From positions 1-63,569 of the IMG/VR virus record IMGVR_UViG_3300004097_000006: a stretch of DNA of 63,569 bases; one strand, 5' to 3'. Position numbers and translations under genes: made by a program. This document shows positions 49,450 to 57,199 of this stretch, piece by piece; the first letter of the stretch is position 1; each line of letters starts with the position of its first letter. The notes beneath the pieces were generated by a model that saw only the letters and a list, made by a program, of their open reading frames with translations, was not told the origin of the DNA and did not search any database. Source of the DNA: a virus.

Positions 49450-50657
49450 TAGCGATTCACCGTGTAGTCATAATCATTAGCAATTACTTTAGCAATCCAA
49501 GTAGTAAGTAGCATACGCTCACTGATACCAGCCGTGTTCCACGTAATAGTTATTTGAAGGAGTACGTCCATGATGTTAATCAAGTTAGGTAACTGGAAGC
49601 TATCGTCCCACTCTTTCTTAGTTTCTTTATCAGAAAGAGCTTTCTTTTTCTCTTGATTGAAAAGCTTACCAATATAAGGACTAAACTTCATAGTACCCGT
49701 ATTGCTTTGGATAACCCAATCAACCAACCACTGCATCTTAGCAACAAGACCTCTAGGGTTATCGTTGGTGTTACATAGAGTAATAGCACCCGATAAGTTG
49801 TAAGATAACATAGCTATAAGCAAATCAACTGCCTGTGCATCTAAGCTCGCTTCACCCGTCGAGGCATAAAGAGACAACACCGATTTAGAGTCAAAGGCTT
49901 CACCACTATCGACTGCACCTACTAAGGATTGCAGTTGTGATAATGCTTTACGCATCTGGCCTTCTGAGAAGTTGGCGATCATGCCTAAAGCTTCGCCTGC
50001 TTTCTTCTTAGACTCGAATGGTACTTTCTCTTTAATCACAATCTGCTGCAAACGTTTCTTAATGATACTAGAAGCTATAGGCTTGACTGAAAGTTGGGTA
50101 CATCTATTAAGAACAGTAGGTAACATCTTCTCCGGGTCGGTAGTACACAATATCCAAATGGTGTCAGGCGCAGGTTCTTCAAGGGGTTTAAGTAATGCGG
50201 AGCTTGCTGCTTTTGTCATCAAGTGTGATTCATCGAGAACGATAATCCGCTTCTTACCTATCTGAGGAGCAACGTCTGCCGTACTTAACATGTTACGTAC
50301 GTCCTCAATTCGACCAAGCTCACCCATGTTAAGTTCTTTGTAATCTGGGTGTGACTTACCTAATGCTTGACCTGCTTCGTCGTCCGCACAGTTGATGGCA
50401 AAGTGTATCATTCGCGCTGTAGTAGTTTTACCGCTGCCCGTACAGCCTGTAATCATAATAGTGCTAGGGTAGTTGCCAGATTTCTGCCAACCATTAACGG
50501 TCTTTTGAATAGCATCTTGGCCTAGTAATCCACCTATGTTTGGCGGTCTATATTTTTCATGAAAGTTAATTGACTTTGGTGATTTACGGGAAGGGACTTT
50601 CTTAGTAATTCTAAGCTTGGGTGTTTTGGAAGTACTGATTTTCTTTTTAGTGGTCAT
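49449..50657 (-). CDS. Clamp-loader AAA+ ATPase (DnaX / T4 gp44-like)
   Basis: 402 residues. After a basic tail (1-30) comes 'FHEKYRPPNIGGLLGQ', Walker A 'GCTGSGKTTTA' (71-81), Walker B with 'IIVLDESH' (138-145), sensor 1 'WILCTTD' and the 'LNRC' (SRC-like arginine finger, about 183-186). This is the gamma/tau or gp44 family that loads the sliding clamp. A candidate clamp is encoded at 22511-23695. The gene has its own candidate promoter just beyond a terminator (50695-50754) and leads the run clamp loader - DUF5662 - gp46 - gp47, which recalls T4 order 44-46-47. Confidence 0.9.
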   Translation of the reverse strand: MTTKKKISTSKTPKLRITKKVPSRKSPKSINFHEKYRPPNIGGLLGQDAIQKTVNGWQKSGNYPSTIMITGCTGSGKTTTARMIHFAINCADDEAGQALGKSHPDYKELNMGELGRIEDVRNMLSTADVAPQIGKKRIIVLDESHLMTKAASSALLKPLEEPAPDTIWILCTTDPEKMLPTVLNRCTQLSVKPIASSIIKKRLQQIVIKEKVPFESKKKAGEALGMIANFSEGQMRKALSQLQSLVGAVDSGEAFDSKSVLSLYASTGEASLDAQAVDLLIAMLSYNLSGAITLCNTNDNPRGLVAKMQWLVDWVIQSNTGTMKFSPYIGKLFNQEKKKALSDKETKKEWDDSFQLPNLINIMDVLLQITITWNTAGISERMLLTTWIAKVIANDYDYTVNR

Positions 50658-50683
50658 GTATTTGTCACTCAGATATAGTCTAA

Positions 50684-50704
50684 CGTATCTTATATTTACA
50701 GTTT
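50684..50704 (-). promoter_or_regulatory. Candidate phage promoter, AAACTGTAAA type
   Basis: Minus strand AAACTGTAAATATAAGATACG (50684-50704), immediately downstream of a terminator and about 30 bases upstream of the clamp-loader start. Its position between a terminator and a new gene is the strongest support for promoter function of this motif. Confidence 0.55.
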
Positions 50705-50722
50705 GAGTCGAGCTGGAGACCT

Positions 50723-50754
50723 AAAAAAACCACTATACTAATAAGTAAGTGGTT
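50723..50754 (-). terminator. Rho-independent terminator
   Basis: Minus strand AACCACT, 13-base loop, AGTGGTT followed by a T-run (seven T in total). It ends the transcript carrying the dUTPase-like gene and the structured stretch at 50755-50892. Confidence 0.75.
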
Positions 50755-50758
50755 GATG

Positions 50759-50780
50759 GGTAGGGACCTAGGTCCCTACC
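50759..50780. repeat. Perfect 22-base palindrome
   Basis: The sequence GGTAGGGACCTAGGTCCCTACC reads identically on both strands. It could be a dimeric-protein operator or a long RNA hairpin; its place within a row of hairpins favours RNA. Confidence 0.8.
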
Positions 50781-50928
50781 GTATTTGTTTAATTGAACCC
50801 ACAAAAGCTAAAACGGTTCAATATGAAGCATTGCCATAATCAGACTTTGTAGCAATAAGCCACAGCTTCAAATTCAGACACTCCGTTGTCTGGACTATTA
50901 GTATCAAATTATAAAACTTAAATGTAAG

Positions 50929-51717
50929 TTACCCTAAAGTTACGAGGTTACGTTCTTTATAAGCATTATACGTGCCAGTCATATAAGTAGTTATACATTC
51001 AGCCGTCACAGGTACGCCTTCTAATTCCTTCGTACGTAAGTATCCAGTTAAGTAAACGTTATCCTCAACGCCATTCCATATCTTCTTATACGTGCCTTCT
51101 CTCTGGCCGTTAGAAGTACGGAACTTGTTTAAAGTATTCTTACCTAAGTAAACGCCGTATAAGTAATCGGCAGTAACTCCAAGAGCTTCACCCATAACGT
51201 TAACGTAGGCCCAATAACAAATACCATCACGTAAATATGAGTAGATCATCTGCTCACAAAGGTCCTGTATAGTCATCTCAGAGTAAGTAACAGGATTAGC
51301 GTCATCTACTTGTCTATTAGAAAAACGGCCAATGTTATAGATTGGTGGATAGAATACTTCTACGTCTTCGTCTTGGATTTCAGTATCACCTAACGTACGG
51401 GAGGTATCAGAAGCGGCAAAGTGCATAATATCAACAAGTTCCATAACTGCTTGGTCATGCGCTGCTTTGTAGGCTTCTTCGGTGGGGTGTTCGTTCTTCC
51501 ACCATTTGAAACCAATGTGCATAAGCAACTCACTTACCTCCACATGACCTGCGCGGTAGTATGGGATTTCGTTGTTAGTACTTGTGCGCCATGCCGTTGA
51601 CATTACATCATTGGCTTCACCTTGAAGATTAATAATCTCACGTAATTGAGCACCGGAGAACTGTAAGTTACAATTGTCCCCGCTTACTGCGTTCTTTAAT
51701 ATTAATAATGTTTTCAT
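50929..51717 (-). CDS. dUTPase-like all-alpha NTP pyrophosphatase (dimeric dUTPase/MazG type)
   Basis: 262 residues. The all-alpha NTP pyrophosphatase core is visible as 'EVSELLMHIGFKWWKN' (E60, E63) and 'MELVDIMHFAASDT' (E93, D96). These form the E-x2-E and E-x2-D metal sites of dimeric dUTPases and T4 gp56-type dCTPase/dUTPase. It would hydrolyse dUTP (or dCTP) to the monophosphate and pyrophosphate, keeping uracil out of DNA and feeding dTMP synthesis. DHFR and other nucleotide genes are nearby. The start overlaps the preceding DUF1353 gene by 50 bases. The structured non-coding stretch follows its stop. Confidence 0.75.
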   Translation of the reverse strand: MKTLLILKNAVSGDNCNLQFSGAQLREIINLQGEANDVMSTAWRTSTNNEIPYYRAGHVEVSELLMHIGFKWWKNEHPTEEAYKAAHDQAVMELVDIMHFAASDTSRTLGDTEIQDEDVEVFYPPIYNIGRFSNRQVDDANPVTYSEMTIQDLCEQMIYSYLRDGICYWAYVNVMGEALGVTADYLYGVYLGKNTLNKFRTSNGQREGTYKKIWNGVEDNVYLTGYLRTKELEGVPVTAECITTYMTGTYNAYKERNLVTLG

Positions 51718-52303
51718 GTCTTTTTACCTTTTTGTAGGAGGATCGTAGATAGAAACCAGGGACCTCTTCGAAAGATAGCTGGTCGCCTACTATATACTTT
51801 ACAGTTAGCTCAGCGTCACGCTGGTCTTCATATACATTATCTCTACGTACTACTTTATCCATAGGACATAGGTGAGCGTACTGAAAATTACGGTAACTAT
51901 CAAAGGTAGAGTATCCACATAGGTCGACTGCGTAATACATTAGGGTATTCGTCAACTTACTAACAGGGAGGACAGACATACCTATTTTGAATATTAAGTC
52001 AGCCTCGTGTTTTGTATAACGCTTACCGTCCGGCCGTAGAAGGAAGACGTTCCTGTAGATATAGTCATGAATAACAGCAGCTTTACCGTAAGGCCCGGTG
52101 GGATTGTATAACCACCATAAAGGTCTAGGTATAGATGCAAAATCAGTAATAAAGTTCTCGTGGACTTCAAGCTCAACTTTTTGCTGATCTTCAGGTGCAG
52201 CCTCTAAAGGCCACATGAACCAAAACTTAAAAGGTTCATGTACTCTAAAGTTTTTACCGTCAGCTAAGTGCTCTACTATCAATGGAGTGGTGAATTTAGT
52301 CAT
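51668..52303 (-). CDS. DUF1353 family protein
   Basis: Start at ATG 52303 with AAGAGG six bases upstream; 211 residues. The segment 'ENFITDFASIPRPLWWLYNPTGPYGKAAVIHDYIYRN' is the diagnostic core of DUF1353 (TDFASIPR, AAVIHDYLY). The family is widespread in phages and prophages, and its activity is not known to me. The conserved His-Asp (IHDY) suggests a metal-dependent or hydrolytic role. C-terminal part is charged. Confidence 0.8.
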   Translation of the reverse strand: MTKFTTPLIVEHLADGKNFRVHEPFKFWFMWPLEAAPEDQQKVELEVHENFITDFASIPRPLWWLYNPTGPYGKAAVIHDYIYRNVFLLRPDGKRYTKHEADLIFKIGMSVLPVSKLTNTLMYYAVDLCGYSTFDSYRNFQYAHLCPMDKVVRRDNVYEDQRDAELTVKYIVGDQLSFEEVPGFYLRSSYKKVKRHENIINIKERSKRGQL

Positions 52304-52313
52304 GTGTTGCCTC

Positions 52314-52700
52314 TTAATAAATATCAATTACCTTAACAGGTATTCGTTTACTACGGGAGGATATAATGGCGTCGGCAGTCCCTGTTGATATGCCATTCCA
52401 GAACCCTATACAGTAATGCGCCCGTCTTACCATGTCTGTATTTCTCAGACAACCTGCGGCATCACCGTGAGTGTCCCAATCTGCTACGTACTTTTTGTAT
52501 TTTATACCACGAGATCTAGACCACATTATTGTCCAAGTGTCTATACCTCTGGCGTCACCTACGAGCATCAGCACATCTTTAGCCGTCGTACCTTCCCTTA
52601 AAGCAGCTTTTGTAACTAAACTATCTAGTGTTCGCCACACTTTCCCAATACAATTGGGATGTACATCCCGGGAACCTGTGACTAGTATTCGTACTTGCAT
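52314..52700 (-). CDS. SLOG-domain protein (YspA/DUF2493 type)
   Basis: 128 residues. 'RILVTGSRDVH' at the N-terminus and 'LMLVGDARGIDTWTIMWSRSRGIKYKKYVADWDTHG' form the Rossmann-like SLOG core of the YspA/DUF2493 group. A second conserved segment is 'AGCLRNTDMVRRAHYCIGFWNGISTGTADAI'. SLOG domains bind nucleotides or nucleotide-derived ligands. Phage members are common and of unknown purpose. Its TGATG overlap with the HAD nucleotidase gene and proximity to dUTPase and DHFR suggest nucleotide sensing or turnover. Confidence 0.8.
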   Translation of the reverse strand: MQVRILVTGSRDVHPNCIGKVWRTLDSLVTKAALREGTTAKDVLMLVGDARGIDTWTIMWSRSRGIKYKKYVADWDTHGDAAGCLRNTDMVRRAHYCIGFWNGISTGTADAIISSRSKRIPVKVIDIY

Positions 52701-53308
52701 CAGTACAGTGTAAAGGTGTTCTTAGACGCACAGAATTCTCCATGTGTCCGAATGTGCCTGTTGTAAGGTGTCACACTCTTGAACGTAAGTATATCTGAAT
52801 TAAAACTGTCCGTGAGTGCTTTTGGGGAATCCTCAAACACGTACTTTAAGTTTGATCCGAATGTCGCTTTCGCCCAATCAATCTTGTCCATGTGGAAATC
52901 AAGAATGGCTATAGAATCATTCGGTATTAAATTACGTTCAATCTGCTTAATTGTATGGTACACCGAGTTTTCCCAGTAGTTACCTCTACTAGTCACTATG
53001 GCAATATGACAACGTTCATCAAACACATATCCGTTACGGACTCTTAGTACAAACTCACGGGCTTCTTCGTACCAATTGAACATTCTTAATAGACCGACTC
53101 TATTGAATTCAGCTAGGATGATAGGTCTAGGTATGTTTAGTATTTCCTCGAAGCATATTAAATCCGTAATATCTTCATAAACAAGACAGGCATTATACTT
53201 CTCGTTAACCACAGAAATAAGCTGAGGCAATATAGAACCTAACGTTTCGTCTAAATCAAAAAGGGCTACAGGAAGCTCACCATTATAACCTGTGAAATAT
53301 AGTTCCAT
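52700..53308 (-). CDS. HAD-family 5'(3')-deoxyribonucleotidase-like protein
   Basis: 202 residues. HAD motif I 'ALFDLDETLG' (Asp18 and Asp20), motif II 'IAIVTSRG', a Lys in 'DKIDWAKATFG' and motif IV 'YVFEDSPKAL' are all present in order. This fits the NT5C-like deoxynucleotidases that phages use to remove 5'-phosphate from dNMPs. The ribosome site is weak, and the gene starts directly after the stop of the preceding small gene, so it may rely on coupling. The substrate cannot be read from sequence. Confidence 0.75.
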   Translation of the reverse strand: MELYFTGYNGELPVALFDLDETLGSILPQLISVVNEKYNACLVYEDITDLICFEEILNIPRPIILAEFNRVGLLRMFNWYEEAREFVLRVRNGYVFDERCHIAIVTSRGNYWENSVYHTIKQIERNLIPNDSIAILDFHMDKIDWAKATFGSNLKYVFEDSPKALTDSFNSDILTFKSVTPYNRHIRTHGEFCASKNTFTLY

Positions 53309-53309
53309 A

Positions 53310-53702
53310 TTATGTCAACTGTATTTTTGATTCTAAGTCAATAGGAGTATTAGCTCTCAACCACGTATCCGCAAGTTCTTTAGTTGCCTCGGCCATCATA
53401 GACAATTCATCTTTCATAAACGGAATAGATGACGATGGAGACACCGAGAAATAAGGTAGTGGCATTTCAATAGGAGCGGGACCTTGTTGAGTAGGCATAA
53501 TAGCAGTAACCATCTCAATAGGAGCAGCTATTATTATCTCGAAATCTTCAACAACTTTAAGATCAGGTGATTCTGGCTCTTTATTAATTTTACTTTTATC
53601 TAAAATTGATTCAAGCTTACCGAAAATGGTACGTCCATTCTTTAACTTGAAACACAGTACTTCGTTTATGTTACTTCTTAAATAATTGATTGAATCTGAC
53701 AT
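53310..53702 (-). CDS. Small hypothetical protein, 130 aa
   Basis: Start at ATG 53702 with GAGGT six bases upstream, overlapping nothing but adjacent to the DHFR stop. 130 residues. The N-terminal 60 residues ('NEVLCFKLKNGRTIFGKLESIL') resemble an Sm-like strand-turn-strand, followed by 'EIIIAAPIEMVTAIMP' and a Pro/Ser-rich tail. I suspect a small beta-barrel, but no family is certain. Confidence 0.6.
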   Translation of the reverse strand: MSDSINYLRSNINEVLCFKLKNGRTIFGKLESILDKSKINKEPESPDLKVVEDFEIIIAAPIEMVTAIMPTQQGPAPIEMPLPYFSVSPSSSIPFMKDELSMMAEATKELADTWLRANTPIDLESKIQLT

Positions 53703-53703
53703 G

Positions 53704-54264
53704 CTATACCTCGCGTCTGTACGTAATAAAAGAATAGGGATGTTCGTTGTCTGCATCGGCAGGCATTGTTTGTTTTTTCTGCTCCACCCAACCTTCAGGT
53801 AGTTCAAAACGTGCCCACGTGCCATCAGCTTCGGGAAACGTTGTATGTATTAAAGTAAGCTCTACTTGGTTGATGTCTAGAAAATAAAAGGCTTGCTTGT
53901 ATATTTCTCCGCCGCCAATTACCCATACTTCTGAATAGTCACACTCAGTCTTATCGCTGTAGTAAGATAGTTGCTGCTCTAGCTTTAAGAAAGAGCCAGA
54001 TCTAAATACGTTCTGTGGCCACTCTACGTCCTTCTTCACGCAGGAAGTATCAAAGCGCCTTGGGTCAGAGGTAATAACAAAGTGATCACGTTTAGGCAGA
54101 ACAAAAGGAAGCGTATCAAATGTAGTACGGCCTAGGATAATAGGACGAAGGCTAGTAAGAGATTTAAAACGAAGCATATCACCTTTTTGTCTAAACGGCA
54201 AGCTTCCATCGGGTTTACCTATATAGCCGTCCTCACTTACGGCGACTATTACGTTAATCTTCAC
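53704..54264 (-). CDS. dfrA: Dihydrofolate reductase
   Basis: GTG start at 54264, five bases after AAGGAGG, overlapping the previous gene by 11 bases; 186 residues. DHFR landmarks: 'INVIVAVSEDGYIGKPDGSLPF' (N-terminal substrate loop), 'MLRFKSLTSLRPIILGRTTFDTLP' (helix C and NADPH binding) and 'VWVIGGGEIYKQAF' (conserved GG loop). It reduces dihydrofolate to tetrahydrofolate, supporting dTMP synthesis. Phage DHFRs are often near thymidylate synthase; no such gene is seen in this window, so the partner may be elsewhere. Confidence 0.9.
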   Translation of the reverse strand: MKINVIVAVSEDGYIGKPDGSLPFRQKGDMLRFKSLTSLRPIILGRTTFDTLPFVLPKRDHFVITSDPRRFDTSCVKKDVEWPQNVFRSGSFLKLEQQLSYYSDKTECDYSEVWVIGGGEIYKQAFYFLDINQVELTLIHTTFPEADGTWARFELPEGWVEQKKQTMPADADNEHPYSFITYRREV

Positions 54265-54967
54265 ATATACCTCCTTGCATTTCAATTGAAATAGTCTCAA
54301 TAATTTTATCAGGGTTGGTTTGGTTAGTTTTATCGGATAACCAACTTAGAGGTACTGAAAGTTGAGTGGATGCTTGTGGATGCCTTAAAGCTATGCCGTA
54401 GATAGCATCTTTGTCAGAATTGAATATATGTCCTCCCATCTGCCAGTGTTGATTAACCCCAACCTGAGCCTGTAAGTGCATAGGTTTATCATCTTCCATA
54501 CACATAGCAAAGGCTTTAAGTCTATTTGTACTAGTTAAAGCCATATTTGCAGGTAGTATAGGAGGCGTCATGTTCTTTTGGCCTAGTACCGAGTTGTATG
54601 TCCAGCGAGGGCAGTCAGCGAATGCCTCTAAGTATTTATCGAGTTGGGCGGTGTGATTACGGACGAACAATTCCTCGGGAGCATTCATTATGTTCCTGCT
54701 AAAGAATATACCGAACATGTAGTACTCTTCGGCAAGCTTACGTAAGTCAAAGATTTTCATGCTAGGTAGTTCCATAGTAAACACGCCAGGCTTTCCTGTT
54801 ATAGGTCTAGGCAATGCTTGGTCAATCTTACATTGAGAACCCATATAAAGCAACAACATAGGTTTACCTTCAACTAAAGGTATCTTAGTGTCACTTGTTT
54901 CAAAGAACACACTATAGTATCTAAATAGATCATAAGGACTGCAATTAAGAATATCTATATTAACCAT
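54254..54967 (-). CDS. Hypothetical protein, 237 aa
   Basis: 237 residues with GAGGT upstream; start lies 13 bases inside the previous gene and the end overlaps DHFR by 11. No recognised motif. Sequence features include 'GSQCKIDQALPRPITGKPGVFTMELPSMKIFDLRKLAEEYYMFGIFFS' and 'QAQVGVNQHWQMGGHIFNS', an alpha/beta pattern. I looked for thymidylate synthase signatures because of DHFR next door and found none. Confidence 0.65.
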   Translation of the reverse strand: MVNIDILNCSPYDLFRYYSVFFETSDTKIPLVEGKPMLLLYMGSQCKIDQALPRPITGKPGVFTMELPSMKIFDLRKLAEEYYMFGIFFSRNIMNAPEELFVRNHTAQLDKYLEAFADCPRWTYNSVLGQKNMTPPILPANMALTSTNRLKAFAMCMEDDKPMHLQAQVGVNQHWQMGGHIFNSDKDAIYGIALRHPQASTQLSVPLSWLSDKTNQTNPDKIIETISIEMQGGICED

Positions 54968-55593
54968 TTTTGGACCTCGTCTATTATTTCGTAAGCTGGA
55001 CGCTCAACAACAAGCCGAGCAGTAATGGTAGTGCGCCATCTAGATAAGCAAGAGCGACACTTCCACGAACCGTGTTCAGAAACCGAGAGGAGTTCTACTT
55101 GATTACTACCGCAGATGCAGATAGGTTTCTGTAACATGAATTGTTTTCTACGTTCGGTCAAGAATTCTAGAACGCGTAGGTCCTCTTTAACCTTAACCGA
55201 CTGCGCTCGTTCTATTTTAGCAATCTTACGGGCAACACCCCGAGGCAATCTATTCTTACTTAGATTATTGAAGGCAGTGTTCAGGGCTACGTAAGTCAGT
55301 TCAGGAGTTTTACGAGGACCGTAGTGATAAAGCATCTGGTACTTATTATTAAGTAGTGTCGCTTGGTGTATAACAGCGGTAATCGATTTACCACAACGTC
55401 GTCCTGATGCGACTAGGTCGCCCATACCCTTTTCAAGTACACGTTGCTCCAGTGTGGAAAAATCCATGCCGCAAGGTCTAACACTGGACTTGTCGGTCTC
55501 TGTAAAAGTTACGTTCGGTTTTCTTACCTTAGGGAGATTGACGTCAGGTGTAGATACCCAGTCTTCATTTGATTGCTCGATTAAATTATCCAC
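54955..55593 (-). CDS. Protein with Walker A-like motif and zinc ribbon, 212 aa
   Basis: GTG start at 55593, seven bases after AAGGAT, overlapping the peptidase gene by 8 bases. Residues 60-72 read 'LVASGRRCGKSIT', which resembles the Walker A of terminase large subunits (RRxGKS). However, the protein is only 212 residues and shows no Walker B or nuclease motif. Residues about 156-182 form a zinc ribbon ('CICGSNQ ... WKCRSC'). It could be a stripped terminase-like relative or an unrelated DNA-binding protein. Possible coupling with the metallopeptidase gene. Confidence 0.6.
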   Translation of the reverse strand: MDNLIEQSNEDWVSTPDVNLPKVRKPNVTFTETDKSSVRPCGMDFSTLEQRVLEKGMGDLVASGRRCGKSITAVIHQATLLNNKYQMLYHYGPRKTPELTYVALNTAFNNLSKNRLPRGVARKIAKIERAQSVKVKEDLRVLEFLTERRKQFMLQKPICICGSNQVELLSVSEHGSWKCRSCLSRWRTTITARLVVERPAYEIIDEVQKWLI

Positions 55594-56656
55594 CTTCAGA
55601 ATCCTTAATTAAGTTCTTAAGCGTGTGTTCCATTTCTTTAGTGATGTCTTTAGGTAAAGACTTCTTAGTCAGGAAGTACGCGAATGATTCGGCAAAGAAT
55701 TCTTCAACAGATTCCATACTGTACTCAGTTACGTCCGGGCTTACTAAACCAACATCCGCACTCTTAGGCCAATAATCTAGAATTGCTTTACCGCCTTTAG
55801 TTTTAACTAAGGCTTCAAGCTGCTTCTCATTTAACTTATGGACACGTTTAACGTAGGCGAAAGCTTCTTTAAGAACCTTCTTATCGTCTTCGTCACATTC
55901 ATCTTTGGCATACGATTTAAAATCATCGTAGCTAACCAAGGCTTTAGCCATCGCCTTCAACTGCTTCTCGGTAGAAGTATGCAGACGAACACGTTTGTGG
56001 AACAAGTCAGTCCAAATAACTTTAACGTCAGATGGAACACAACGGTACCAGACACCATGGCCAGCTTCATGGATGATAACGTACAGCATATACTTACGAT
56101 CTTTCATATCGACAGGACGTAATGTCATCTTGTCACCACGTTTGTAATTGAAGCTATACATACCTGCATATTTACCTTTAGCCATTCGCAGATCCGTACG
56201 TGTAAGAGGTAAGAATCTGCTGGCTTTATGTTCAGATAAAACGCTATAGGCCTTATTCAGAACTTGTTTGAGGTATTTCATCTCACGTTCGTCTTCAATC
56301 TTACGGAAGAAATGAATGGGACCCCAATGCTTATCGGTAAATGTCTGATCGTAGAATTCAAGCTTACATCCAAAGGCATCTTTGCCTACTGGAGGATTCT
56401 TACCTAGGCATGCCACAACATCGTTTTCTTCAAAGTCGAGAGTAATAGATGTATCATCATCCTCTACGCCTTCTTCAAGTAACAAACGGCCTTTAGCAAA
56501 CGCTGTACCTAACTTATATTTACCATTTGCTTTGATAATAACGTAGTCGTCTTTGCTGTATTTAATAGAAGGACCCTGATTAGCTAAAGAGGTTTTAGCT
56601 TTCTTGGTTAACTTAGTTTTCTTCTTTATGGTTGAAAGCTCTTGTGTCTTAGCCAT
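55586..56656 (-). CDS. Zinc metallopeptidase-like protein (HEAGH)
   Basis: 356 residues with GAGGAAAA upstream. 'YVIIHEAGHGVWYR' (196-200) is a HExxH zinc motif. A later 'SVEEFFAESFAYF' helix (about residues 315-328) offers the third ligand (Glu), as in gluzincin-type peptidases. N-terminal 30 residues are Lys/Thr-rich. Residues 35-80 include strands and an acidic loop. All three catalytic elements appear intact. Target is unknown: a phage protein to be processed, or a host factor. Overlaps both neighbours by 8 bases. Confidence 0.75.
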   Translation of the reverse strand: MAKTQELSTIKKKTKLTKKAKTSLANQGPSIKYSKDDYVIIKANGKYKLGTAFAKGRLLLEEGVEDDDTSITLDFEENDVVACLGKNPPVGKDAFGCKLEFYDQTFTDKHWGPIHFFRKIEDEREMKYLKQVLNKAYSVLSEHKASRFLPLTRTDLRMAKGKYAGMYSFNYKRGDKMTLRPVDMKDRKYMLYVIIHEAGHGVWYRCVPSDVKVIWTDLFHKRVRLHTSTEKQLKAMAKALVSYDDFKSYAKDECDEDDKKVLKEAFAYVKRVHKLNEKQLEALVKTKGGKAILDYWPKSADVGLVSPDVTEYSMESVEEFFAESFAYFLTKKSLPKDITKEMEHTLKNLIKDSEGG

Positions 56657-57044
56657 TTTGGTTTTCCTCAGGTAGGTCTATCATTAATACGAAATCACTT
56701 AATAGTGACTGGGTTGCATCCAGTCGGGCTACGCAGCTAATAAGATTCTGCTTCTGTCCATAATCGTAACTCAAGTTCTGAGCCATGATGGAAGTAAATT
56801 CCATTTCACGTTTATTGTTACAGTCATTCATGTAGTCAACAAACTTATCGCTGCTGATAACAAACATCATACTGGCAGGTGAGATATGATTGATGACCTC
56901 GATAGCACCCCAGAAACTACGGTTGTCTTTAGGTGCAGTGCCTCCGTATGTCTCAACTAAGTCAGCAGCGCTTGTGACAAGTCTAGGTGTGTCGGCGACC
57001 AAGTCATGGATATCGATTACGACTAAAAGTTTTGCGGTATTCAT
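56649..57044 (-). CDS. Hypothetical protein, 131 aa
   Basis: 131 residues starting at a TAATG overlap. The pattern 'AKLLVVIDIHDLVAD' then 'FWGAIEVINHISPASMMFVISSDKF' suggests a Rossmann-like sheet (strand, helix, strand). No catalytic motif is complete. Unrecognised. Confidence 0.6.
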   Translation of the reverse strand: MNTAKLLVVIDIHDLVADTPRLVTSAADLVETYGGTAPKDNRSFWGAIEVINHISPASMMFVISSDKFVDYMNDCNNKREMEFTSIMAQNLSYDYGQKQNLISCVARLDATQSLLSDFVLMIDLPEENQNG

Positions 57045-57199
57045 TAAGATATTACTCCTGCGTCTTCAAGTGCTTCTTCAGGTGAGGCATCATTATCAAA
57101 GTATTCTCTCCAGTCAGCCCACTTTTTCCAACCACGATTATTCGTAGTATTTTTTCGTATGAGCGTTCCTAACTCATTTAGCCATTCTCTATATGACAT
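57044..57199 (-). CDS. Small hypothetical protein, 51 aa
   Basis: Start ATG 57199 (MSYREWLNEL); it overlaps the stop of the previous gene by 11 bases and ends in TAATG. 51 residues, rich in Trp/Lys, with an acidic end ('DNDASPEEALEDAG'). Only the tight packing supports it as a gene; the ribosome site is weak (AGG). Confidence 0.5.
   Translation of the reverse strand: MSYREWLNELGTLIRKNTTNNRGWKKWADWREYFDNDASPEEALEDAGVIS

Larger units (their letters stand above)
50723..50892 (-). ncRNA. Candidate structured RNA downstream of the dUTPase-like gene
   Basis: A gene-free stretch of 270 bases (50658-50928) with serial hairpins on the minus strand. CAGACA/TGTCTG lies at 50875-50892. A nested GAAGC/GCTTC plus ATTGC/GCAAT stem lies at 50825-50869. 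TTGAACC/GGTTCAA lies at 50793-50821, and a perfect 22-base palindrome GGTAGGGACC/GGTCCCTACC at 50759-50780. The terminator hairpin follows. Such an ordered series ending in a terminator looks like a stand-alone small RNA or a structured 3' end that protects the mRNA. No tRNA fold fits, and I see no known riboswitch. Confidence 0.45.

Noticed and set aside
50781-50830. tRNA-like fold around TTGAACC/GGTTCAA
   Set aside because: No acceptor stem, anticodon arm or D arm could be placed; only isolated hairpins are seen.
54254-54967. Thymidylate synthase next to DHFR
   Set aside because: No conserved active-site or ThyX motif is present in this protein.
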